From: Glutamicibacter sp. JC586
GTDB taxonomy: Bacteria > Actinomycetota > Actinomycetes > Actinomycetales > Micrococcaceae
Reading direction: 5' to 3'
Assembly: GCF_009805585.1 (NCBI RefSeq)
Contig: NZ_VHIN01000002.1
Coordinates: 248,001-312,000, forward strand
DNA length: 64,000 nucleotides
The notes beneath the pieces are model-generated. The model made no database searches, was not told the origin of the DNA, and saw only the letters and a list, made by a program, of their open reading frames with translations. This document shows positions 56,221-64,000 of the stretch, piece by piece. The translations under genes and the position numbers were made by a program. How positions within the stretch are numbered: position 1 is the stretch's first letter; each line of letters opens with the position of its first letter.

Positions 56221-56295
56221 GTATGGTTTAGGTCACAGTGATGCTGGCCACTGCCCTACCCCGGGCAGCATGAACCAACCCCAAGGAGCCCGACG

Positions 56296-57546
56296 GTGAG
56301 TGCCAACGCTTCGACCGTGCCCAATAACGTGCACCCTTCGCTCAACGACCGCGACGTAGTCTTCATCGACGGGGTACGTACTCCGTTCGGCAAGGCCGGC
56401 GAGAATGGCATTTACCACGGTACCCGCGCCGATGATCTTGCAGTCAAGGCCGTACGTGGACTACTAGAACGCAACCCAGAAGTACCTGCTGAGAAAATCG
56501 ACGAAATTTCGATCGCTGCCACCACGCAAACGGGAGATCAGGGACTAACCTTGGGCCGCACCGTGGGCTTGCTCTCGGGCATTCCAAAGTCTGTTCCCGG
56601 CTTTGCTATTGATCGCATGTGCGCTGGAGCCATGACTGCGGTCACCGCGACAGCAGGCGGCATCGCCTTCGGCGCCTACGACATCGTCGTCGCTGGCGGC
56701 GTCGAGCACATGGGTAATCACCCGATGGGTGCAGGTGCCGATCCAAACCCACGGTTCCTCTCCGAAAAGATCGTGGACCCGCAAGCCCTGAATATGGGCA
56801 ACACCGCAGAGAACTTGCATGACCGTTTTCCTGCGATCACCAAAGAACGCACGGATCGTTACGCCGTGACATCGCAAAATAAGCTCAGCAAGGCCTACGA
56901 AAACCAGCAGATCCAGCCTGATCTCATCCCAGTGGCCGCTAAGCGCCCAGGCGAAGGTTGGAAGGTCAACACCGCCGATGAGCCTCCGCGTCCAGGTACC
57001 ACCATGGAATCCTTATCGGATCTTCGCACTCCATTCCGCGCCCACGGACGAGTCAGCGCCGGCAACGCCGCAGGACTGAACGACGGGGCCACCGCAGCAT
57101 TGCTCAGTAGCGGTCAGGCCGCTCGCGAGCTGGGGCTACAGCCAAAAATGCGCATGGTTTCTTTCGCCTTTGCCGGTGTTGAACCGGATGTCATGGGCTA
57201 TGGTCCGGTTCCCGCCACCGAGAAGGCCTTAGCCAAGGCCGGACTGAGCGTTGACGACATCGGCCTGTTCGAAATCAACGAAGCCTTCGCCGTCCAGGTT
57301 CTGTCCTTCCTAGACTTCTACGGGATTGACCAGGATGACGATCGTGTCAACCGCTACGGCGGTGCCATTGCTGTCGGCCACCCGCTGGCCTCCTCTGGAG
57401 TTCGTCTGATGACCCAGCTGGCTCGCCAGTTCTCCGAGGACCACTCGGTACGTTACGGGATCACCACCATGTGCATTGGCTTAGGCATGGGTGGCACCGT
57501 CATTTGGGAAAACCCGAATCATGCAGACTTCGGCAGCAAGGCATAA
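56296..57546 (+). CDS. fadA: Acetyl-CoA C-acyltransferase (thiolase)
   Basis: Thiolytic step of fatty-acid beta-oxidation, 416 aa. The first active cysteine is in IDRMCAGAMTAVTATAGGI (near residue 114), the catalytic histidine in GGAIAVGHPLASSG, and the second cysteine in TMCIGLGMGGTVIW near the end. NEAFAVQVLSF is also present. The GTG start follows AAGGAG with a 7-base gap. It overlaps nothing but lies 10 bases before fadB, so both form the beta-oxidation complex operon. Confidence 0.95.
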   Translation: MSANASTVPNNVHPSLNDRDVVFIDGVRTPFGKAGENGIYHGTRADDLAVKAVRGLLERNPEVPAEKIDEISIAATTQTGDQGLTLGRTVGLLSGIPKSVPGFAIDRMCAGAMTAVTATAGGIAFGAYDIVVAGGVEHMGNHPMGAGADPNPRFLSEKIVDPQALNMGNTAENLHDRFPAITKERTDRYAVTSQNKLSKAYENQQIQPDLIPVAAKRPGEGWKVNTADEPPRPGTTMESLSDLRTPFRAHGRVSAGNAAGLNDGATAALLSSGQAARELGLQPKMRMVSFAFAGVEPDVMGYGPVPATEKALAKAGLSVDDIGLFEINEAFAVQVLSFLDFYGIDQDDDRVNRYGGAIAVGHPLASSGVRLMTQLARQFSEDHSVRYGITTMCIGLGMGGTVIWENPNHADFGSKA

Positions 57547-57556
57547 GGAAAAGACA

Positions 57557-59680
57557 ATGACTGTAGACACCAAGAAATTCGCAGCCGTCGCGCAAATGAT
57601 GCATGACGAAACCGTCACCCATTCATTCGTCACCGACGTCGCCCTTCCCAGTGGAAAGACTTTGGCGCTGCTGACCCTCGATAATGGACTCGACCACAAG
57701 AAGCCGACTACCTTAGGCCCCAACAGCCTGCTGGAACTTCGCGCGACTTTGGAAACGCAAGCGGAACGTGCCAAAGCCGGAGAAATCCATGCTTTGGCCA
57801 TCACCGGCAAACCGTACTTCCTAATTGCCGGAGCCGATTTGTCGGCAGTAACCCGACTGAGCGAACCCGAGCAGGCCACCGCGATGGCGTCGTTGGGCCA
57901 TTACACCTACGAACTGCTGGCAGATCTGGGCGTCCCAACCTTCGCATTCATCAATGGCTTGGCCTTGGGAGGCGGACTAGAAATCGCCCTGGCCTGCAAC
58001 TACCGCACCGTGAGTACCGCCGCTGGTGCGTTGGGACTGCCAGAAGGGTTCCTCGGATTGATCCCAGGTTGGGCCGGGGTCTACCGCCTGCCACGCTTGG
58101 TCGGACCTGAAAATGCGTTGAAGGTCATGATCGAGAACCCACTGAACAACAATCGCACTCTCTCGGGGCCAGCTGCCTACAAGATGGGAGTTGCCGACGC
58201 AATATTTGAACCGGCAGATTTCATCGAACACTCCGTGTCCTTTGTTGAGTCAGTACTTGCAGACAAGGATCAGATTCAGCGACCAAACGCTGTAGATCCT
58301 TCTGATCCAGAAGTCGCTCGCCGCTGGTTGGAAGCAGCTGACAAGGCCGAACAATTTGTAGATGCAAAGCTCTCCGGAGCTGCACCGGCGCCCTATAAAA
58401 TCCTCGAGGTCTTCCGTAAGGGCCTTAGCATTTCTCAGCAGGAGTCGGCTGCACTGGAAATTGAAGCGTTGACCGGACTGATGCGGACCAACCAATTTCA
58501 GAACACCGTCTACGCATTCTTGGATCTGGTGCAGAAGCGGGGCAAGCGCCCAGCAGGAGCACCCGATGCCAAGCTCGCCCGACCAGTTTCTAAGGTCGGC
58601 GTAGTCGGTGCTGGCCTGATGGCCGGTCAGCTTGCACTATTGTTCGTGCGCCGTCTAAACGTGCCTGTAGTAATCACCGACTTGGATCAGTCACGCGTCG
58701 ATAAGGGCATCGCTTACATCCGCGGCGAAATCGACAAGCTGAATGCCAAGGGGCGTATGAGCCAGGACGCTGTGAACCGCACAAAGGCACTGGTAACCGG
58801 TTCGGTCACCAAAGAAGCCTTTGCGGACGCAGACTTTGTCATCGAGGCCGTCTTCGAAGAGCTGAACGTCAAGAAGCAGGTCTTCGCCGAAGTTGAGGCA
58901 GTGGTCTCCCCAGAATGCATCCTCGCCACAAACACATCCTCATTGTCCGTGACAGAAATGGGCCGGGATCTCAAGCATCCAGAGCGCTTGGTTGGCTTCC
59001 ACTTCTTCAACCCGGTAGCACTCATGCCGTTGTTGGAAATTGCGGCCACGCAGTGGACCAACGAAACTTCGCTGTCCACGGCCTTCGTTGTCGGCAAGAA
59101 CCTGAAGAAGACTACCGTGAAGACCCAGGACGCTGCAGCCTTCGTGGTCAATCGTGTACTTCTGCGCTTGATGAGCGAGGTACAAGCGGCCTTCGATGAG
59201 GGTACCGATGCACCCACTGCGGACTCAGCGCTGGCTCCGATGGGCCTGCCAATGAGCCCATTCACTTTGTTGGCCATGGTCGGTTTGCCCGTTGCTCAGC
59301 ACGTGAATGAATCACTCAACGCAGCCTTTGGAGACCGATTCGCTGTCTCAGAGAATTTGCAGAAGCTCATCGATGCCAAGATCACGGCACTTTGGGTCAA
59401 GAATGAAGACGGCAGTGAACAACTAAATCCTCAAGCTGTCGAACTTCTGGTTCAGGGCGATAAGCCCTCCACGAAGGACGAAATCCTCTTGCGAGTTCAG
59501 AACGCTCTCGCAGAAGAAATCGGACTACTGCTTGCTGAAGGCGTTGTTGCTGAGGCCGCGGATGTTGACCTTTGCATGATCACCGGCGCTGGTTGGCCAA
59601 TGCATCTCGGCGGAATCACTCCTTACCTTGATCAGGTAGGCGCTTCTGAACGGGTGAACGGCAAGAAGTTCAACAGCTAG
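57557..59680 (+). CDS. fadB: Fatty-acid oxidation multifunctional enzyme (hydratase / 3-hydroxyacyl-CoA dehydrogenase)
   Basis: A 707-aa fusion: N-terminal enoyl-CoA hydratase (residues about 1-300) with FINGLALGGGLEIALACNYR and LPEGFLGLIPGWAGVYRLPRLVG (here LPEGFLGLIPGWAG and RLPRLVG), then an NAD-binding 3-hydroxyacyl-CoA dehydrogenase (from about residue 350, VGVVGAGLMAGQLALLF) with GFHFFNPVALMPLLEI. The glutamate positions of the hydratase site are kept. ATG 57557, with AAGGA seven bases before it, was chosen over an upstream ORF extension inside fadA. Confidence 0.95.
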   Translation: MTVDTKKFAAVAQMMHDETVTHSFVTDVALPSGKTLALLTLDNGLDHKKPTTLGPNSLLELRATLETQAERAKAGEIHALAITGKPYFLIAGADLSAVTRLSEPEQATAMASLGHYTYELLADLGVPTFAFINGLALGGGLEIALACNYRTVSTAAGALGLPEGFLGLIPGWAGVYRLPRLVGPENALKVMIENPLNNNRTLSGPAAYKMGVADAIFEPADFIEHSVSFVESVLADKDQIQRPNAVDPSDPEVARRWLEAADKAEQFVDAKLSGAAPAPYKILEVFRKGLSISQQESAALEIEALTGLMRTNQFQNTVYAFLDLVQKRGKRPAGAPDAKLARPVSKVGVVGAGLMAGQLALLFVRRLNVPVVITDLDQSRVDKGIAYIRGEIDKLNAKGRMSQDAVNRTKALVTGSVTKEAFADADFVIEAVFEELNVKKQVFAEVEAVVSPECILATNTSSLSVTEMGRDLKHPERLVGFHFFNPVALMPLLEIAATQWTNETSLSTAFVVGKNLKKTTVKTQDAAAFVVNRVLLRLMSEVQAAFDEGTDAPTADSALAPMGLPMSPFTLLAMVGLPVAQHVNESLNAAFGDRFAVSENLQKLIDAKITALWVKNEDGSEQLNPQAVELLVQGDKPSTKDEILLRVQNALAEEIGLLLAEGVVAEAADVDLCMITGAGWPMHLGGITPYLDQVGASERVNGKKFNS

Positions 59681-59692
59681 AGCTTTGCTAAT

Positions 59693-59727
59693 CTATGGGC
59701 CTCACTTCTTTGAAGTGGGGTCCATAG
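59693..59727 (+). terminator. Hairpin downstream of fadB
   Basis: A 16-bp stem (CTATGGGCCTCACTTC with its complement, two G-T wobbles) and a three-base loop, 12 bases past the fadB stop; no T-run. Confidence 0.6.
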
Positions 59728-59798
59728 GCCTTGGCAGGGACAATACGTGGTCGCCAAATTCCTAGCATGACCACAGGGATCTCTGCCAGAATATGTTC

Positions 59799-60269
59799 AT
59801 GACTGACAACGTCTTTCCAGCCCGACGCACCTTCATGTGCGCGTCCGCGGTCCTTGGATCAGCCGCCCTGTTGACCGCCTGCGGTGATGGCCACTCTGAA
59901 GCCGACACCCCTGAAGCATCCTCTGTACCGAAGCCAACTGGCCAGTCGCAGGTGGTGATGAAGTTAGCCGACCTTGAAGTCGGCGCCCGCACATCTGTAC
60001 AAGCAAAGCATCCATCGGGCAAGGAAATACCTGTACTACTGTTCCGTCCGGATGAAAAAACCGTATTGGCGTTTTCCAGCGTCTGCACGCACCAAGGCTG
60101 TGTTGTCACGGCCGAGTCTTCCCAGGATGACTTTTTCTGTGCCTGCCACGGATCGCGATTTAAGCCAGCCGACGGAACAGTATTGGAAGGACCCGCGATC
60201 GCTCCGCTGGTCCGTTATGCCACAGAGATCAAGAATGATCAGATTTCGGTCTACGTCACCGAGTCCTAA
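59799..60269 (+). CDS. Tat-exported Rieske [2Fe-2S] lipoprotein
   Basis: A 156-aa small redox protein. The N-terminus has a twin-arginine motif (ARRTFM, Arg9-Arg10), a hydrophobic stretch and a lipobox LTAC ending at Cys28, so Tat export with lipid anchoring is likely. The Rieske cluster ligands are visible: VCTHQGC (Cys-x-His) and CACHG, followed by SRFKPADGTVLEGPAI. It is free-standing, not beside a cytochrome bc1 or dioxygenase. An in-frame ATG six bases upstream is possible. The electron partner is unknown. Confidence 0.85.
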   Translation: MTDNVFPARRTFMCASAVLGSAALLTACGDGHSEADTPEASSVPKPTGQSQVVMKLADLEVGARTSVQAKHPSGKEIPVLLFRPDEKTVLAFSSVCTHQGCVVTAESSQDDFFCACHGSRFKPADGTVLEGPAIAPLVRYATEIKNDQISVYVTES

Positions 60270-60290
60270 AAGCCAGTCGGATTAACGACA

Positions 60291-60337
60291 AAAAACGAGG
60301 TTGCACCACTACATCAGTGGGGTGCAACCTCGTTTTT
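60291..60337. terminator. Bidirectional terminator between the Rieske and aldo/keto reductase genes
   Basis: A perfect 17-bp stem (starts AAAAACGAGGTTGCACC) with T-runs on both strands and a 13-base loop that can pair further. Confidence 0.9.
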
Positions 60338-60366
60338 GGATAACTACCAGTTAGCTCATCGGCAAC

Positions 60367-61341
60367 TTAGAAAAGTGCTACCTTGTTCGGTACTGGGAAG
60401 ATTGCGTCGAGTTCTTCACGCTCAGCGGCAGTGGGCACCCAACGAACAGCTTTGGCGTTCATCTGGATTTGCTCCGGACGCGTGGCGCCAGCAATCACTG
60501 AAGTTACCGGCTCCTGAGCGGCCAGCCAGGAGAAGGCAAGTTCAATAGGAGCTAAGTCCCGCTCAGAAGCGAACTGGGCAAACTTATCCAGCTGCTCAAA
60601 ATCTGTGGTCTCTACCAACTGCTGGCGTGCGTGAGTGAGTCGGCTTCCTTCAGGCGCGTAGCCCTTAGAGTACTTTCCGGTCAGCAGCCCGTTAGCTAGC
60701 GGGAAGTACGGAAGCACACCAAGGCCAAATTCACGGGCGGCCGGCAACACTTCAAGTTCTGCACGTCGATCAATGAGGTTGTAGTGGTTTTGTGCTGAAA
60801 TGAACCGTTCGGTACCCAACTCGCGTGCCACGTATTCTGCTTGGGCGATCTGCCATCCAGCACGGTTTGAATGACCGATATAGCGCACCTTGCCACTGGT
60901 GACCAGCTCGTCCAAGGCGCGTAAGGTTTCATCGATGGGCGTGTTCGCATCGGGAGTATGGAATTGATATAGATCAATATGATCGGTGCCCAAACGCTTC
61001 AACGAAGCTTCAACGGACTTCATGATGTACCGGCGGGATCCGCGAGCGTTAAAATCCGGTCCATTTGCTCCGGCAACGTCCATACCGAACTTGGTTGCCA
61101 AGACAATGTCATCTCGGTTCTTGCCCAACGCTTTGCCCAGTCGTTGCTCAGAGAGTCCGGCGGTCTTACCGTAGTTGTCCGCAACATCAAAGAAGGTAAT
61201 CCCCGCGTCCAAGGCTGCGTGAACTACCGCATCGGTACCCTCTTGGGATTCAGTTGCGGTCCCGGTTCGCCCTAGGTTATTACAGCCCAAGCCGACGACC
61301 GAAACGCTCAAACCACTACGGCCTAATTGACGGAATTCCAT
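60367..61341 (-). CDS. Aldo/keto reductase
   Basis: A 324-aa NADPH-dependent reductase of carbonyl compounds. The catalytic tetrad is readable: Asp and Tyr in FDVADNYGKTAGLSEQRLG, Lys in DIVLATKFGMD, and His in DLYQFHTPDANT. It starts MEFRQLGRSGLSVSVVGLGC. ATG 61341, with GAGG five bases upstream, was chosen over a longer frame. The substrate is unknown. Divergent from argG by 132 bases. Confidence 0.93.
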   Translation of the reverse strand: MEFRQLGRSGLSVSVVGLGCNNLGRTGTATESQEGTDAVVHAALDAGITFFDVADNYGKTAGLSEQRLGKALGKNRDDIVLATKFGMDVAGANGPDFNARGSRRYIMKSVEASLKRLGTDHIDLYQFHTPDANTPIDETLRALDELVTSGKVRYIGHSNRAGWQIAQAEYVARELGTERFISAQNHYNLIDRRAELEVLPAAREFGLGVLPYFPLANGLLTGKYSKGYAPEGSRLTHARQQLVETTDFEQLDKFAQFASERDLAPIELAFSWLAAQEPVTSVIAGATRPEQIQMNAKAVRWVPTAAEREELDAIFPVPNKVALF

Positions 61342-61461
61342 GAACACCTCACTGATTTGTGTCTGTCGCTTCACAGTGCGACCTGATACCCCTAGGCTAT
61401 CTGTTAGGTCTGTGAAGCGAAGAGTTCAAGACACAATTCACTGCATTGCATATTTATCCAT

Positions 61462-62901
<1,440 letters not shown>

Positions 62902-62921
62902 CCGTCGAGTACTAACCGACT

Positions 62922-62966
62922 AAAATGGTCGGGTCTTCTCTTTGATGAGAAGGCCCGACCATTTTT
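62922..62966 (+). terminator. argG terminator
   Basis: A stem of about 17 bp starting AAAATGGTCGGG, with one G-T wobble, and a 6-base loop; the 3' arm ends in TTTTT. Confidence 0.9.
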
Positions 62967-63050
62967 GATTTACCACCACAGCTGATGGCTATCGAGAGAA
63001 ACCATTCAATGCGAGGGGACGCAGTGAACTTCGCCCCCGCTCATTGCTCA

Positions 63051-63383
63051 TTATTCGAGCAACGAGAGCAACGGGCTGACGGTTAGCGTGAATCCAATCA
63101 GAGACAGCAGGCGAAGCACCAGTCTCGATCGAGCACCGGGCTTAGTGTTAGGCGCCGGAAGTGGAAAAACCTGTTCTACGGCCCAAGTAACGATCACAAC
63201 GATCACCCCGGCCAGAGCTAGTCGAGCAGGAGCCATGCCGGAGAGTAACGAGGCAATTCCCAGTCCGATGAGAACACCAATAAACCCCTGAAATGCCAGG
63301 TGCAATGGCGTTCGAGTTGCGCCTACTGATGGTGCCTTCTTCTTAGCACCAAGAGTTTCGTCCCGGTCTTCCTGTGGAATCAT
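63051..63383 (-). CDS. Small membrane protein of unknown function
   Basis: A 110-aa protein with a charged N-terminus (MIPQEDRDETLGAKKKAPS) and three likely helices (about residues 28-50, 52-70 and 88-106), the first starting HLAFQGFIGVLIGLGIASLL. No family recognised. It ends before the argG terminator region and lies two bases after the acetyltransferase gene, with which it is probably cotranscribed. Function unknown. Confidence 0.65.
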   Translation of the reverse strand: MIPQEDRDETLGAKKKAPSVGATRTPLHLAFQGFIGVLIGLGIASLLSGMAPARLALAGVIVVIVTWAVEQVFPLPAPNTKPGARSRLVLRLLSLIGFTLTVSPLLSLLE

Positions 63384-63385
63384 TT

Positions 63386-63877
63386 CTACTGTTTTCCTTC
63401 TTCGTTGGGCTCGACGCCTGCAATCTCATGCTGGGAGAGATCCTTGCGCAAAAGTAATCCCGCCCCACCAGTAAACTCAATATTTCCAATTCGCGCAGCA
63501 CCAAACATTTGATCGAATCCAAGTGAAAGTTGCAGCGCTATCGAAGCTTCGTTTCTCGCATTCACAACGCACCATGCCTCCTTGGCACGTTCCGAAATCC
63601 AGCGAAGTCGCGCCCGAGACAGAATAGCTGCAAACCCCTGACGTTGGTACTGCCTGGAAATTTCAACCCCAGACAAGTAATACCCACACGGAACGGCCTG
63701 GTCTTGAGGATCCCACCAAGCAGCTCTCGCCCAACCGACCAACTGGCCTGTGGCATTTTTGAGCACCAGTTGACACTCATTGTTACCGAACAGCTCAGGG
63801 CGGCTATTGCGTCCCAAGGACTTCGACAGAGCTCGCACTGCGTCGAAGTCTTCTGGGAGCATTAGCTGCGGGCGCAT
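63386..63877 (-). CDS. GNAT-family N-acetyltransferase
   Basis: A 163-aa acetyltransferase. The acetyl-CoA-binding segment is YLSGVEISRQYQRQGFAAILSRARL (motif A written in part as SRQYQRQGFAAIL, near residue 73), with SIALQLSLGFDQM as motif B. The substrate is unknown. It is separated from the preceding partial gene by 15 bases on the minus strand and from the small membrane gene by two bases, suggesting one operon. Confidence 0.82.
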   Translation of the reverse strand: MRPQLMLPEDFDAVRALSKSLGRNSRPELFGNNECQLVLKNATGQLVGWARAAWWDPQDQAVPCGYYLSGVEISRQYQRQGFAAILSRARLRWISERAKEAWCVVNARNEASIALQLSLGFDQMFGAARIGNIEFTGGAGLLLRKDLSQHEIAGVEPNEEGKQ

Positions 63878-63892
63878 CGAGAAAGTTCTTGG

Positions 63893-64000
63893 CTAGCTAA
63901 GCGTCATTGGCTTTGCTGGCAAGGGATGAACGCTTTTAATCTTCTCTGGCGTTGCATAGTCAGCGATGCCAAGGCTCATCTTGGTGAAATCGAGTTTGGC
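63893..64000 (-). CDS. C-terminal fragment of an unidentified protein
   Basis: An open frame enters from the right edge and ends at TAG 63893-63895 after 35 residues (ending PLPAKPMTLS). Its stop lies 15 bases before the acetyltransferase start, which fits an operon. Too little sequence is present to name a family. Confidence 0.5.
   Translation of the reverse strand, partial: AKLDFTKMSLGIADYATPEKIKSVHPLPAKPMTLS

Overview
The window is chromosomal DNA from a moderately high-GC actinobacterium, most likely a member of the Micrococcaceae (Arthrobacter or Glutamicibacter type). This rests on recognised families and gene order, not on a database search. The pointers are an ANTAR-domain PdtaR response regulator, a PolA without proofreading residues, a four-domain S1 protein, an Eis-type acetyltransferase, DUF3000 next to ribonuclease D, a DUF6421 gene and a DUF222/HNH gene. 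The order hisI, trpE, membrane gene, small membrane gene, trpC, trpB, trpA, lgt, pyk, pdtaR, polA, rpsA resembles the Rv1606 to Rv1630 region of Mycobacterium tuberculosis. No rRNA genes, complete prophage, insertion sequence or CRISPR array was seen.

Layout. 0 to 3 kb: an RsmC/RlmG-type rRNA methyltransferase and a DUF222/HNH endonuclease, followed by about 0.9 kb without a convincing gene. 3.9 to 15.3 kb: rpsA, an Eis-like acetyltransferase, polA, a hotdog thioesterase, a dihydrofolate-reductase-like protein, a PiT phosphate transporter with a small membrane partner, pdtaR, tRNA-Leu and pyk. 15.4 to 29.1 kb: gltBD, lgt, trpABC, two Trp-associated membrane proteins, trpE and hisI, all on the minus strand. 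29.3 to 31.9 kb: a TIGR03085-type protein, then an A+T-richer two-gene insert (lipoprotein plus PKD-like secreted protein) that lies between the hisI side and hisF. 32 to 43.2 kb: hisF, hisG, hisE, an FMN-riboswitch-led riboflavin operon (ribM, ribD, ribE, ribBA, ribH), rpe, rsmB, fmt, def and a PD-(D/E)XK nuclease. 43.3 to 44.2 kb: a seven-gene tRNA operon (four Gly, two Val, one Cys). 44.3 to 64 kb: an MT0933-like antitoxin, a BenE transporter, a ZapE-type ATPase, sseA with sufE, a YbaK-type deacylase, an alpha/beta hydrolase, msrB, a DUF6421/SDR/threonine-aldolase group, DUF3000 with rnd, the fadA-fadB beta-oxidation pair, a Tat-exported Rieske lipoprotein, an aldo/keto reductase, argG, a small membrane protein and a GNAT acetyltransferase.

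How it works together. Most of the window is core metabolism: nitrogen assimilation (gltBD), Trp, His, Arg and riboflavin synthesis, translation maintenance (rpsA, rsmB, fmt, def, tRNAs) and fatty-acid oxidation. Regulatory DNA readable from sequence includes the FMN riboswitch, GlnR-like sites upstream of gltB, a palindrome across the fadA promoter, and a recurring leaderless promoter layout in which a TAnnnT box sits 6 to 9 nt from the start codon.

The most unusual observation is in the tRNA operon. Two of the four tRNA-Gly genes carry reciprocal acceptor-stem mismatches, as if two variant genes had exchanged 5' and 3' halves by a single crossover. The least understood genes are the DUF6421 group and the lipoprotein/PKD pair.
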